The notes: generated by a model not told the origin, from the letters alone. Positions 34,601 through 43,885 are shown, counted from the stretch's first letter. The stretch is 64,000 nt of DNA from Streptomyces rimosus subsp. rimosus (GCF_000720725.1 NZ_JOCQ01000023.1:1-64000); one strand, 5' to 3'. Numbers and translations: made by a program.

Positions 34601-37600
34601 GCCCGCCACCGGATTCGTGGAACTGGCGCTGGCCGCCGGACGGCGGGTGCTGGACGCGGCCTGCGAGGTCGAGAACCTGGAGCTGTCCCGGCCGATCGTG
34701 ATCCCCTGGGACGATCCGAGCCAGGTGCGCCTGGAGCTGACGTGGTCCGCCGAGGACGGTGTGGTGAGCATCGCCGCCGGTGAGGGGCGGGCGGGGCGCG
34801 CACGTCAGCATGCCCGCGGACGGGTCCGGCAGCTGCTGCGCCGCCCCTGCGCCGATCTGGACGTCCCGGCCCTGCGGGCCCGGTGCCCCGAGCGCATCGA
34901 TGCCGCCCGGCACCGGGCCGCCATGGCCGCCGCGGCCCTCGACTACGGCCCCTCCTTCCAGGTCGTACGGGAACTGCTGGTGGGAGACGGCGAAGTCCTC
35001 GCCCGCTACCGCCTGAACGCCGACGCGGAGGGCTACGAGGTGCACCCGGCCCTGTTCGACGGAGCGCTGCAAGCGGGACTGCCCCTGGTGCAGCAGGTGC
35101 TGGACGAGGAGCGGGACGCGTACCTGCCCGTCGGGTTCGGTGCCGTCCGCGTATGGCGCACCCCTCCGGCCGACGGGCTGGTGCACCTGCGCCAACGCAG
35201 CCGCACCCCCACCGAACTCTGCTGGGACATCCTGGTCGCCGGTCCGGACGGCACGGTGCACGCGCAGCTCGAAGGCTGCCGGCTGCGCCGCTTCGACGGC
35301 ATGCGCTCCGCCCCGCTGAGCCATCACCGTATGGTGATGCGCGCCGCCCCGCACGAGGACCACGGCGTCGCGCCCAGCCCGCTGCCGCCCACCCCGGACC
35401 TGCTGGCGCACGCGGAGCGGCGGATCGCCGCCCTGCTCGCCCACGACCCGAAGGCCGCGGCGGCGCGGCGCGGCCTGAAGCACGCCTCGGCCCATGGAGC
35501 CGCCGATCTCCACACCGAACTGCTGCCCGACCCGAGCAGCCCGTTCACCCTCGACGACCTGGTCGCCGCGGGCATGCTGGACCGCCACCGCAAGCTGGCC
35601 CGGCTGCTCATCGGCCTCCAGGAGCGGGCGGGTCTCGTGGAACGCCTGGACGGCGAACGGTTCCGGCTGACCGCCCCGGGGTCCAGGACCGCTCAGATCC
35701 TGCGTCCGCTGATCGCCGGCAACACGGCGGGCCCGGCCCTGACGCTGCTCTACAGCTTGTGCCTGCGGCACAGCACGACGCTGCTGCGCGGTGAGAGCGA
35801 GCTGCTGGAGAAGATCGTGGCCGACGGCGCGGCCACCGCCATCGAGCAGTTCTACGACATTGAGTTCCCCTGCCGCCGCTACAACCGGCTCATGCAGACC
35901 GTGGTCGCCCAGCTGGCCGGCCGGTGGCCGGCGGACCGTCCGCTGCGCGTGCTGGAGATCGGCGCCGGCACGGGGGGCGCCGCGGCGGCCCTGCTGCCCA
36001 TGCTGCCGCCCGACCGTACGCGCTATGTCTTCACCGACGTCTCACCGCTGTTCCTGCCCCCCGCGCAGAAGCGATTCGCGCAGTACGACTTCGTCGACTA
36101 CCGCACCTTCGACCTCAACCAGGACGGCGGCGGCCAAGGCTTCACCGACCACGGCTTCGACCTGGTCATCGCGGCCAACGCCCTGCACACCGCCACCGAG
36201 GTGGCTCCGGCGCTCCGGCGCGTGCGGCGCCTGCTGGGTCCGGGAGGGCGGCTGATCTCGCTGGAGACGCACGACCTCGAACTGCTGGCCCCGCTGTTCG
36301 GCACGCTGGAAGGCTTCTGGAACTTCACCGATCACGAGCTGCGCGGTGACTCCGTACTGCTGCCCGCCGACGCTTGGCTGCGGCTGCTGCCCGCCTGCGG
36401 CTTCACCGACGCGACGGCGGTCGGCGCCGCCGGTGAGGTCCCGGACGAGGGCTTCTCCGTCTTCATGGCCACTGCCGACCCGGCCACGCCGCCGGCCGCG
36501 CCGCCCGCCCTGCCCGCGCCCGACACCGGTCAGGCCTGGGTCGTGATCGGCGAGGACGACGGCCCGGACTCCCTGTCCGCGGCGGTGGCCGACGCGCTCG
36601 GTGCCGCCGGGGCCGACCCGGTCCACCGGCAGGCTGCCGCCGACGTGGGCAGCACCGGGCTCCCCCCGCACGCGTCCAGGCTGACCGCCGTGGTGGTGCT
36701 GGCAGGTCCCGACACCTCGACCGCAGCAGACACCCGGGCCGCATGGGCGGCACAGCACGCGGTCAGGCGCGCGAGCCTGCTGCGCTCCGTCGCCGAAGCG
36801 CTGGACACGCTGCCCGTCGAAACGGAGCGGACGCTGTGGCTCGTGACCCGGCCCAGCGGCGCCCTGCCCGCCCCTGAAGCGCCCTCGCACCCGGTGGACG
36901 CCGCCGCCTGGGGCGTGGCACGCACCGTGGGAAACGAATATCCGGACCTGGCCGTCAAGCGGCTGTCCCTGCACCGCACCGGGGACACCGCCGCCGACGG
37001 GCAACGGGTCGCCCGCGAACTGCTCACCGCCACCGACGAGGACGAGCTGGTCCTGACCGCGTCCGGCCGTTTCGTTCCGCGTCTGACCGAACTGCCGTCC
37101 CCCACCGGCTGCCGGCCGGGGAGCGACCTTCCCGGTTACACCCTGGAGGTACGCCGTCCGGGGCTCTCCTACGAACTCGCCTGGCAGGAGAGCACGCCAC
37201 CGCCGGCAGGCACGGGGCAGGTGGCCATCGCCGTACACGCGGCGGCCCTCAACTACCGGGACATCATGCAGGTGGTCGGTCTGCTGCCCGCCGAGGCGGA
37301 GGAGATCACCGGCGGGCAGGCCGGGCTGGGCCTGGAGTGTGCGGGCGTGGTCACCGCGGTCGGTGCCGGGGTCACGTCGCTGCGCCCGGGTGACCGGGTC
37401 CTGGCGATCGCTCCCAACTCCCTGGGCACCCATGCCGTCACGTCCGAGCACGCGGTGGGCCGCATCCCGGACGGCATGCCGTTCCCGGACGCCGTCACCA
37501 CCCCGGTGGCCTTCCTCACCGTCCACTACAGCCTCGGCCGGCTGGCCCGCCTGGCCGCGGGAGAGACCGTTCTGGTACACGGCGGCGCCGGCGGTGTGGG

Positions 37601-39338
37601 GCTGGCCGCCGTACAGTTCGCGCAGCGCCGCGGAGCCCGCGTGATCGCCACCGCCGGGTCCGAAGCCAAGCGCGACCTGCTGCGCCGGCTGGGCGTCGAA
37701 CACGTCCTGGACTCCCGCACGCCGGCCTTTGCCGACGGCATCCACCACCTGACCGACGGGCGGGGCGTGGACGTCGTCCTGAACTCGCTCGCCGGTGAGG
37801 CCGCCGTCCGCAGTCTCGAACTGCTCGCCCAGGGAGGGCGCTTCGTCGAACTCGGCAAGCGCGACATCTACGAGAACCGTCCCCTGCTGCTGCGCCCGTT
37901 CCGCAAGAACATCGCCTTCTACGGAGTGGACCTGATCGGTCTCCTCCAGGATCCCCAGCTGGCCGTGGAACAGTTCGCGGAGGTCGCCGAGCTCGTCCGG
38001 AGCGGCGCCTACCGCCCGTTGCTGCACAGCGACTACCCGGCCGCCCGCGTCACCGAGGCCTTCCGGCTGCTCCAGCACTCCCGGCACGTCGGCAAGGTCG
38101 TCGTCACCTTCGATCCCCAGGACGAGGCCGCCCGCGTCGAACCGCGCACGCGCCGCCCGGCCCTCCAGGCCGGGGCCACCTACCTGATCACCGGCGGCCT
38201 GACCGGCCTGGGGGCACTGACCGCCCGCCATCTGGCCCGGTGCGGGGCAGGCCGCCTGGCACTGGTCGGACGGCGGGGCGGCGACACACCCGAGGCCGAA
38301 GCCCTGCTCGACGACCTCACGTCCCAGGGCGTACGGGTGTCGGTCCACCGCGCGGACGTCAGCGACTCCGAGGCCATGCGGCAGGTCGTGGTCCAGGCCG
38401 ACGCAGCAGGGTGCCCCCTGCGCGGCGTCGTCCACTCGGCCATGCACCTGGGTGACGGATCGCTGGTGGAGCTGACCGACGAACAGTTCGCCGCCGTCCT
38501 GGCCCCCAAGGTGACCGGAGCGGAGGTACTGCACCGCCTCACCGAGCACCTGGACCTGGACTTCTTCCTGCTGTACTCGTCGGCCACCGCCACTCTGGGC
38601 AATGTCCGCCAAGCGAACTACGTGGCCGGCAACCTCTACATGGAAGCCCTCGCCCGCCGGCGCCGGGCCATGGGCCTGCCCGCGACGGCACTGGCCTGGG
38701 GCGCCCTGGGGGAGACCGGCTACGTCGCCCGGAGCGCCCTCACCGACGCCATGAGCCGCATGGGCATCGAACCGGTCAGCCCCCGCCAGGCCCTGCGCGC
38801 CGTCGACGCGGCCCTGACCTCCGGTTCCGACGACCTCGGGGTCGGCTGCTACAACTGGATCCCCCTGTCCCGTCTCCTGCCCACGCTGGCGGCCCCCCGC
38901 CTCGCCGGGCTCCTGCCCGTCCCCGTCGAGGGCGGCGGCCGGACCAGGGACGAGCTGGTACGCGAACTGGCGCGCATGACGCCGGAAGAAGCGCGCGGCC
39001 TCATCGCCGACACCATCGCCGCGCTGTTCGCCGAGGTCCTGCACATGTCACCGGAGCAGATCGACCACCACCGGCGGCTGGACGAGTACGGCATGGACTC
39101 CCTGATGGGCACCGAACTGCTCGTCACCGTCCGGCAGCGCTTCGATCTCGACCTGCCGCCCATGGAACTGCTCAGGTCCGAGGGCACCATCGCCGACATC
39201 GCCCGCATCGTGTACATCCGGCTGGGCCTGTCCCGCCCGTCCGAGGCCCCGCCGGCCCCCGTTCCCGCACCCCGGCCTGCCGATCCGGAAACCTCGTCGG
39301 AGGGCGGTGACGCCGCGTCGGCCGTCAGCGGCCGGTGA
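31665..39338 (+). CDS. Highly reducing iterative-type I PKS, KS-AT-DH-MT-ER-KR-ACP
   Basis: 2557 residues, a single module. KS (about 12-440) has Cys184, His319 and His358. A Pro/Glu-rich linker (519-570) leads to AT, with Ser673 in GHSVG and HAFH (His775), predicting malonyl-CoA. DH has His971 (HRVAGAVLLP) and Asp1132 (FDGALQ). A C-methyltransferase has LEIGAGTGG at 1430-1438. A structural KR half is followed by ER (HGGAGGVGLAAV at 1972), KR (TGGLTGLG near 2175, Tyr2319) and ACP (Ser2479 in GMDSL). There is no thioesterase. This order is typical of fungal highly reducing PKSs and unusual in Streptomyces. With an MT domain it can add alpha-methyls from SAM. The chain-release partner is unknown. 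The ATG at 31665 has GAGAGG upstream. Confidence 0.93.
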   Translation: MTVNSPDVSTPDRGIAVIGAACRLPGGITGLGELWTTLSDGADRVTEIPENRFEVDRFVDSSMPRPGKSYTRAGGFLGDVSGFDAAYFGISPKEAAQMDPQHRLLLELAVEACDDAGVAPAALAGSDTAVYVGISDQSYGALQMTMPESVNAYTMSGSASSIAANRLSHFFDLHGPSLIVDTACSSSLVALAEACRALRDGTSRAALVGGVNLLISPYHFVGFSQAAMLSPSGRCRSFSADADGYVRAEGGGMVLLKRLPDAQADGDRIDAVIVDCAANSDGRTPGLALPRMAAQRDLLEDVYARAGVHADDIAYIEAHGTGTPVGDPIEAEAIGRALGVHRTVGALPIGSVKSNLGHLEPASGIAGLLKALLVLRHDVIPPSLHAAALNPHIDFDRLRLRLVDDACPAGLTERSVIGVNSFGFGGANAHAVLAPAPATGRVRAVPPAAAALPVVVSARSRNALDEALLRTVQQLAAADAREFYDLAWTSSSRRGLHPLRAVVLASSPGEAAAGLSQLVEKPAAEPAVEEPPAVDEPPAATEPPAIDEPPAVEEPFTEAASPPAPEPPQAQRAEAVRDGRPVFVYCGNGAQWAGMGADLLHKDTTFRSAFTAVDAALLPVLGWSVLSELELPTDQWRLARTEVAQPLLFAVQIAVTAMLRHQGIEPAAVLGHSVGEIAAAHVAGALSLPEAACVIAVRGRAQAATAGQGRMAALTLSAAQAEELLDGRPQVEIACVNTARDVTVSGPAADVEALVEHCADHDVAAVLLDLDHAFHSRAMDPVRERVLAGLADLRPRETAIPMISAVTGQRMADGEPDAAYWWRNVRDTVRFEPAVAGLLAEGYDVFVDVGPHPIVRPYLRRTAAASPGPVAVVPTLLRDGDGVRQMQAAATRLIAAGARADRSAHFPVPGGVARLPAYPWQRERHWHGERCAWTGGLGEYDHPLLGVRTAHSEPTWYGTVEPALVPWLADHRVAGAVLLPATGFVELALAAGRRVLDAACEVENLELSRPIVIPWDDPSQVRLELTWSAEDGVVSIAAGEGRAGRARQHARGRVRQLLRRPCADLDVPALRARCPERIDAARHRAAMAAAALDYGPSFQVVRELLVGDGEVLARYRLNADAEGYEVHPALFDGALQAGLPLVQQVLDEERDAYLPVGFGAVRVWRTPPADGLVHLRQRSRTPTELCWDILVAGPDGTVHAQLEGCRLRRFDGMRSAPLSHHRMVMRAAPHEDHGVAPSPLPPTPDLLAHAERRIAALLAHDPKAAAARRGLKHASAHGAADLHTELLPDPSSPFTLDDLVAAGMLDRHRKLARLLIGLQERAGLVERLDGERFRLTAPGSRTAQILRPLIAGNTAGPALTLLYSLCLRHSTTLLRGESELLEKIVADGAATAIEQFYDIEFPCRRYNRLMQTVVAQLAGRWPADRPLRVLEIGAGTGGAAAALLPMLPPDRTRYVFTDVSPLFLPPAQKRFAQYDFVDYRTFDLNQDGGGQGFTDHGFDLVIAANALHTATEVAPALRRVRRLLGPGGRLISLETHDLELLAPLFGTLEGFWNFTDHELRGDSVLLPADAWLRLLPACGFTDATAVGAAGEVPDEGFSVFMATADPATPPAAPPALPAPDTGQAWVVIGEDDGPDSLSAAVADALGAAGADPVHRQAAADVGSTGLPPHASRLTAVVVLAGPDTSTAADTRAAWAAQHAVRRASLLRSVAEALDTLPVETERTLWLVTRPSGALPAPEAPSHPVDAAAWGVARTVGNEYPDLAVKRLSLHRTGDTAADGQRVARELLTATDEDELVLTASGRFVPRLTELPSPTGCRPGSDLPGYTLEVRRPGLSYELAWQESTPPPAGTGQVAIAVHAAALNYRDIMQVVGLLPAEAEEITGGQAGLGLECAGVVTAVGAGVTSLRPGDRVLAIAPNSLGTHAVTSEHAVGRIPDGMPFPDAVTTPVAFLTVHYSLGRLARLAAGETVLVHGGAGGVGLAAVQFAQRRGARVIATAGSEAKRDLLRRLGVEHVLDSRTPAFADGIHHLTDGRGVDVVLNSLAGEAAVRSLELLAQGGRFVELGKRDIYENRPLLLRPFRKNIAFYGVDLIGLLQDPQLAVEQFAEVAELVRSGAYRPLLHSDYPAARVTEAFRLLQHSRHVGKVVVTFDPQDEAARVEPRTRRPALQAGATYLITGGLTGLGALTARHLARCGAGRLALVGRRGGDTPEAEALLDDLTSQGVRVSVHRADVSDSEAMRQVVVQADAAGCPLRGVVHSAMHLGDGSLVELTDEQFAAVLAPKVTGAEVLHRLTEHLDLDFFLLYSSATATLGNVRQANYVAGNLYMEALARRRRAMGLPATALAWGALGETGYVARSALTDAMSRMGIEPVSPRQALRAVDAALTSGSDDLGVGCYNWIPLSRLLPTLAAPRLAGLLPVPVEGGGRTRDELVRELARMTPEEARGLIADTIAALFAEVLHMSPEQIDHHRRLDEYGMDSLMGTELLVTVRQRFDLDLPPMELLRSEGTIADIARIVYIRLGLSRPSEAPPAPVPAPRPADPETSSEGGDAASAVSGR

Positions 39339-40206
39339 GGGCCCGGATCTCGCCGGCGATCAGCCCGGGGTCCTCCTCCGCCATGAAGTGGCCGCAGGAG
39401 ACCGTACGGTGCCGCAGGTCTTCGGCCCAGGCGCTCCACAGGCCCCGGGCGTGGTAGCCGAGGGCCGCGCCCCAGTCCTGCTGGAGGACGGTGACCGGCA
39501 TGGCCAGCCGGTTGCCCGCCTCCCGGTCGGCGGTGTCGTGGTCCACGTCCACGCCGGCGGAGGCGCGGTAGTCGGCGACGATGGAGGGCACGGCCGCCGC
39601 GGACGCGGCCAGGTAGTGCTCGCGTACGTCCGCGGGGATCGCGTCCGGGGTGTGGGTCCAGGCGTCGAGGAAGTGGGCGAAGAAGGCGTCGGCGGACGCC
39701 TCGATCATCCGCTCCGGCAGGCCCGGCGCCTGGGCCATCAGGTAGAGGTGGAAGCCGACCGCGCCGGTCACGCCGCGCAGGGCGTCCCACATGTCCAGGG
39801 TCGGCAGGATGTCGAGGAAGAGCGCATGGGACACGGCGTCCGGGTGGTCCATCGCGGCGCGGAAGGCGACCAGGGCGCCGCGGTCGTGACCGGCCAGCGT
39901 GAAGCGGTCGTGCCCCAGCCCGGCGGCGAGGCGGACGATGTCCCGGGCCATGGTCCGCTTGGCGTAGACCTCCGGGCCGCTCGCGGCGGGCTTGTCGCTG
40001 GCCCCGTAGCCGCGCAGGTCGGGGCAGATGACGGTGTGGTCGTCGGCGAGGCCGGACGCGACATGCCGCCACATCAGGTGGGTCTGCGGGAATCCGTGCA
40101 GCAGCACAACCGGGCTGCCGGTGCCGCCGACGGCGGCGTTCAGCGTGACGCCGTCGCCGACCGGCACGCGGTGCTCGGTGAATCCGGGGATGCTCGGGTG
40201 TGTCAC
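39325..40206 (-). CDS. Alpha/beta hydrolase, haloacetate dehalogenase/epoxide hydrolase-like
   Basis: 293 residues. VVLLHGFPQTHLMW contains the oxyanion HGFP; the nucleophile is Asp108 in AGHDRGA rather than Ser, and the His is His273 in CGHFMAEEDP. The Asp nucleophile and RGYGASDKP fit fluoroacetate dehalogenases and epoxide hydrolases, and argue against a PKS thioesterase. It may open an epoxide made on the polyketide or detoxify a haloacid. GTG at 40206 with AGGAG. Its 3' end overlaps the end of the PKS gene by 14 bases, convergent. Confidence 0.87.
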   Translation of the reverse strand: MTHPSIPGFTEHRVPVGDGVTLNAAVGGTGSPVVLLHGFPQTHLMWRHVASGLADDHTVICPDLRGYGASDKPAASGPEVYAKRTMARDIVRLAAGLGHDRFTLAGHDRGALVAFRAAMDHPDAVSHALFLDILPTLDMWDALRGVTGAVGFHLYLMAQAPGLPERMIEASADAFFAHFLDAWTHTPDAIPADVREHYLAASAAAVPSIVADYRASAGVDVDHDTADREAGNRLAMPVTVLQQDWGAALGYHARGLWSAWAEDLRHRTVSCGHFMAEEDPGLIAGEIRALTGR

Positions 40207-40234
40207 AGCGACTCCTGTGGCTCGTGGCAGAGTG

Positions 40235-40264
40235 GACGTCCCGGGCCCCGCGGCCCGGGTCGTC
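40235..40264. promoter_or_regulatory. Long inverted repeat between hydrolase and BTAD regulator
   Basis: GACGTCCCGGGCC (40235-40247) pairs with GGCCCGGGTCGTC (40252-40264) with one mismatch and a 4-base loop. It lies 29 bases before the hydrolase start and about 100 before the regulator gene. It could be an operator for the divergent pair. Confidence 0.4.
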
Positions 40265-40361
40265 CGGATACGTCAGCCAGACTGCGGGCTCCGGATCAGC
40301 GATCGATGAGTGACCGCGCGGCACCCCCGGGGGACGGCGCCGCCCGCGAAGGGACCGTGCC

Positions 40362-42428
40362 GTGGGCGTGGAGTTCGGACTGCTGGGACCGGTCGCCGCC
40401 TGGGGCCCCGACGGCGCTCCCCGCCCGCTCGGCGCTCCTCGCCACCGGGAGGTGCTCGGCCGGCTGCTGATCGCCCGCAACCGGGTGGTCCCGGTCGGCC
40501 GGCTCGTGGACGATCTGTGGCCGGACGAACCCCCGGCCGGGGCGGTCGGCGCGGTCCGCACCTTCGTCGCGGCGCTGCGCCGCGCCCTGGAGCCCGGGCG
40601 CCCGCCCCGGCAGCCGTCGCGGCTGCTGGTCACCGACGGCCCCGGCTACGTCCTGCGCGCCGGGCGCGATGTGGTGGACGCCTGGCGGTTCGAGGACACG
40701 GCCGCGCGGGCCGCCGAGGCGCCGCCGCACGCGGCGGTCGCCCTCTGGGACGAGGCGCTCGCCCGCTGGCGCGGGCCGGTGCTGGCCGACTTCCCCGCCG
40801 CCGCGTGGGCCGCCGCCGAACAGGCCCGGCTGGAGGCGCTCCGCCTCGACGCGGTCGAGCGCCGCGCCGACGCCCAGCTGGCCACCGGCGCCGCCCGGGC
40901 CGCCGTCGCCGATCTGCGGGCCCACGTCGCCGCGCACCCGGGGCGGGAGGACGGCTGGGCGCTGCTGGCGACCGCACTGGACCGGTCCGGCCGGCGCGGC
41001 GAGGCCCTGGAGACGCTGCGGCACGCCCGTAAGGCCCTCATCAGCGCGTACGGATCGGGCACCGGCACCGGAGCCGCCCTGGACCGCGCCGAGGCACGCA
41101 TCCGCAGCGGTACGGCCGGCTCCGCGGCCGAGCCGGCCGGAGTGGCGGACGGCGTCTGGGACCGGGCGGCCGCCGCGTGGGACCGCTCGGTGCCCGCCCG
41201 GTCCCGGGCCCGGCTGCACGCCACCGCCGGGCTGCTGCGGGACCTCGCGGTGACCGGTGCCGACGGCCTGGAGGAGGCGCGCGAGCACCGGCGGGAACTG
41301 GTCGCGGCGGCCGAGACGACCGGGGACGCCGAGCTGGCCGCCGGGATCATCGGCTCGTACGACGTCCCGGCGGTCTGGACCCGCGCCGACGATCCCGGGA
41401 ACGCCGGCGAACTCGTCCGGGCCGCCGCCCGCGCCGCCGCCCGGCTCGGCCCCGACGGCCCGCCCGCGCTGCGGGCCCGGCTGCTGTCGGTCGTCGCCGT
41501 CGAGTCACGCGGCGACGCCGCCGCCGACGCGCCGCTCCCCCGGGCGGCCGACGCCCCCGCCGCCGAACCATGGCGGCTGCGTGCCGAGCGGTCCGCGGAG
41601 GAGGCCGTTCGCATCGCTCGGCGCCTCGCGGACCCCGCGCTGCTCGCGTTCGCCCTCAACGGCGCCTTCATGCAGTCCTTCGCCACCTGCGGATCGGCCG
41701 CCCGCCGCGACGCCCTCGGCGCCGAACTGACCCGGCTGGCTATCGGCCACCACCTGCCCGGCCACGAGGTCCTGGCACGCATCGTCCGCCTCCAGGCCCT
41801 CGCCGGACTCGGCGACCTCGCGGCGGCGGACGCGGAGGCCGAGGAGATCGACCGGCTGGCACACCGCAACGAACGGCCGCTCGCCGCGGTGTTCACCTCC
41901 TGGTACCGGGCGCTGCGCACCTGCGAGACCGACGGGTGGCCGGCGGCCCGCCCCGCATACGCGAAGGTCCTCGCGGAGACCGCGAACTGCGGCATGCCCG
42001 GACTGGTCCGGGGAGCGGCCGTCCTGGTCGCGCTCGTCCCGGTCATGCGGGGCGACGCCCTGCCCCGCCCCGACGACTTCGCCGGCCTGGACGCGGGCCC
42101 GTACCGGCCGTGGCTCGACCCCCTGCTGCTGGCCGCCTCCGGCGCCACCGAGCGGGCCCGGCACGCACTCGCCACGGTTCCCCGGCCGCCCCACGACCTC
42201 CTCCAGGAGGCGCTCTGGTGCGTACTGGCCCGTACGGCCGCGGCAGTGGGACACGAGCCGGTCCTGCGCCGGGCCCGCAACGAACTCGCCGATGCTGATG
42301 GCGAGTTGGCCGGAGCAGGCAGCGGCCTGGTCTCCTTCGGACCGGTCGCACGCCAGCTGCGGGCCATCGACGCGGCCCTCGGCCAGGGCGCACCGTGCGC
42401 TACGGAGCCGGCTGACGGCGGTACGTAG
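40362..42428 (+). CDS. BTAD-type (SARP-like) regulator without an NB-ARC domain
   Basis: 688 residues. The N terminus is an OmpR-like winged helix (FGLLGPVAAW, LGAPRHREVLGRLLI, VPVGRLVDDLWPDEPP) followed by the BTAD helical domain (about 95-245). The rest is an Ala-rich array of helical repeats resembling TPRs (LRAERSAEEAVRIARRLADPALLAFALNGAFM and similar). I find no Walker A, unlike AfsR-type proteins. Such proteins often switch on the neighbouring antibiotic cluster. GTG 40362 chosen; a second GTG six bases on is possible. It ends nine bases before the convergent subtilase gene. Confidence 0.85.
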   Translation: MGVEFGLLGPVAAWGPDGAPRPLGAPRHREVLGRLLIARNRVVPVGRLVDDLWPDEPPAGAVGAVRTFVAALRRALEPGRPPRQPSRLLVTDGPGYVLRAGRDVVDAWRFEDTAARAAEAPPHAAVALWDEALARWRGPVLADFPAAAWAAAEQARLEALRLDAVERRADAQLATGAARAAVADLRAHVAAHPGREDGWALLATALDRSGRRGEALETLRHARKALISAYGSGTGTGAALDRAEARIRSGTAGSAAEPAGVADGVWDRAAAAWDRSVPARSRARLHATAGLLRDLAVTGADGLEEAREHRRELVAAAETTGDAELAAGIIGSYDVPAVWTRADDPGNAGELVRAAARAAARLGPDGPPALRARLLSVVAVESRGDAAADAPLPRAADAPAAEPWRLRAERSAEEAVRIARRLADPALLAFALNGAFMQSFATCGSAARRDALGAELTRLAIGHHLPGHEVLARIVRLQALAGLGDLAAADAEAEEIDRLAHRNERPLAAVFTSWYRALRTCETDGWPAARPAYAKVLAETANCGMPGLVRGAAVLVALVPVMRGDALPRPDDFAGLDAGPYRPWLDPLLLAASGATERARHALATVPRPPHDLLQEALWCVLARTAAAVGHEPVLRRARNELADADGELAGAGSGLVSFGPVARQLRAIDAALGQGAPCATEPADGGT

Positions 42429-42437
42429 CAGCGGTGG

Positions 42438-43724
42438 TCATCGGCCCGTGTACAGCAGCCGGTTGCGGGAGTCCTGGCCCGCGTCCTTCACGTGGTCGGC
42501 GGTGGAGGCCGCGATGAGCGCCTTGTCGAGTTCGACCGGCGTCGCCCCGGGGTGGCCGGCGAGGTACATCGCGGCGGCACCGGTGGTCTCGGCGGTGGCG
42601 GCCGAGGTGCCGGTGAGCTTCACGTAGGAGCTGTTGCCGCGGTTGCCGGCGGTGGTGATGTCGCTGCCGGGCGCGAACAGGTGGACGCAGTAACCGTAGT
42701 TGGACCACGCGGGGCGCTTGTCCTCGCGGTCGGTGGCGGCGACGGTGATGGCGGTGGTCTGCCGGGCGGGGGTGGTCTCGCAGGACTCGACACCCCGGCC
42801 CGACGCGTCCCCGTTCCCGGCCGCGGCGGTGTAGGCGATGCCCTTGTGGGTCATCTGGTAGAGCTGCAGGTCGAGTACCGAGCCGGGCTCACCGGAGAAG
42901 CCCATGTTGACGACGGAGGGGCCGTCGGCGTGGGCGGTGATCCAGTCGACCGCGGACATGATGTGCTCCAGGGTTCCGGTGCCGTCGCAGCCGAAGGCGC
43001 GTACCGACTGCACGGTCGCCCCCTTGGCGATGCCGCTCCAGAGCCCCGCGGCGATGGCCGCCGAGGCGGTCCCGTGACCGTTGCAGTCGGTGTCGCCGCC
43101 GGGGCTCTGCCGGATGGCGTCGTACGCGCCGTGCGCCCGGCCGCCCAGGAACTCCTGATGGCCCACCCGGACGCCGGTGTCGACGATGTAGGTGGTCACG
43201 CCGGCCCCGGTGCCCGAGAAGCCGTAGCGGCCGTCCAGCGGAAGATCGCGCTGGTCCACGCGGTCCAGCCCCCACGGCGGATTCAGCTGGACACCACCGG
43301 CGGGCCGGTGCGCGGCGGGCACCCGGGCGGGCCGCTGCTGCCCGGACAGGTGTCCGGCGACCCGGTAGGTCCGGTCGCCGGTGATCGAGTCGACGCGGGT
43401 GTCGGAGTAGTAGGTGTCCACCTGCTCGCCGGTCAGCGTCACCGAGAACGCCTGGGAGGCGGCGAAGTACACCCTGCGCAACTCGCCGCCGTGGGCGGCG
43501 ATCAGCTCATGGGCCCGCTCGGTGACCGCTTCCTCGGTCGCCTTGGTGCCGTTCACCTCGATGATGTACACGGCCGGGGCGGAGGAGACGAAGGAGACGA
43601 AGGAGACCCGGTTGCCCGGCACGGCCGACGACGCCGGGCCGGCGGACAGCGCGGGAACGGCCACGGCGATCGCCGCGGCGGCCGCCGCGGCGGCCCAGGG
43701 CTTCCTTCTGAGGGCCGCCATCAT
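42438..43724 (-). CDS. Secreted subtilisin-like (S8) serine protease
   Basis: 428 residues. Signal peptide (RRKPWAAAAAAAAIAVAVPALS), an inhibitor-I9-like propeptide (about 48-120; AVYIIEVNGTKATEEAV), and a proteinase-K-type catalytic domain with Asp182 (YIVDTGV), His217 (NGHGTAS) and Ser374 (TGTSAAT). It is an extracellular protease. The ATG at 43724 has AAGGAGG. It is the last of five minus-strand genes behind the cyclodipeptide synthase, but a 161-base gap makes cotranscription uncertain. It could trim secreted proteins or be an independent housekeeping exoenzyme. Confidence 0.93.
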   Translation of the reverse strand: MMAALRRKPWAAAAAAAAIAVAVPALSAGPASSAVPGNRVSFVSFVSSAPAVYIIEVNGTKATEEAVTERAHELIAAHGGELRRVYFAASQAFSVTLTGEQVDTYYSDTRVDSITGDRTYRVAGHLSGQQRPARVPAAHRPAGGVQLNPPWGLDRVDQRDLPLDGRYGFSGTGAGVTTYIVDTGVRVGHQEFLGGRAHGAYDAIRQSPGGDTDCNGHGTASAAIAAGLWSGIAKGATVQSVRAFGCDGTGTLEHIMSAVDWITAHADGPSVVNMGFSGEPGSVLDLQLYQMTHKGIAYTAAAGNGDASGRGVESCETTPARQTTAITVAATDREDKRPAWSNYGYCVHLFAPGSDITTAGNRGNSSYVKLTGTSAATAETTGAAAMYLAGHPGATPVELDKALIAASTADHVKDAGQDSRNRLLYTGR

Positions 43725-43885
43725 GGAGACCTCCTTCACGGGGGATTTCTGCATGGGGGATTTCCGCATGGGGGTGGGCCTTTCGCCTTGCGTGGAGAGA
43801 GCGCCCGGGGCGTCGGCAGGAGAGGCGACGCCTCCCGGGTCAGGGCGGTGCCGCCGCGCACCGGGGTGGCGGCGGCACCCGAGCA

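Noticed and set aside
39325..40206. PKS thioesterase
   Set aside because: The nucleophile is Asp (HDRG) instead of Ser (GxSxG), so it fits dehalogenase/epoxide hydrolase families.
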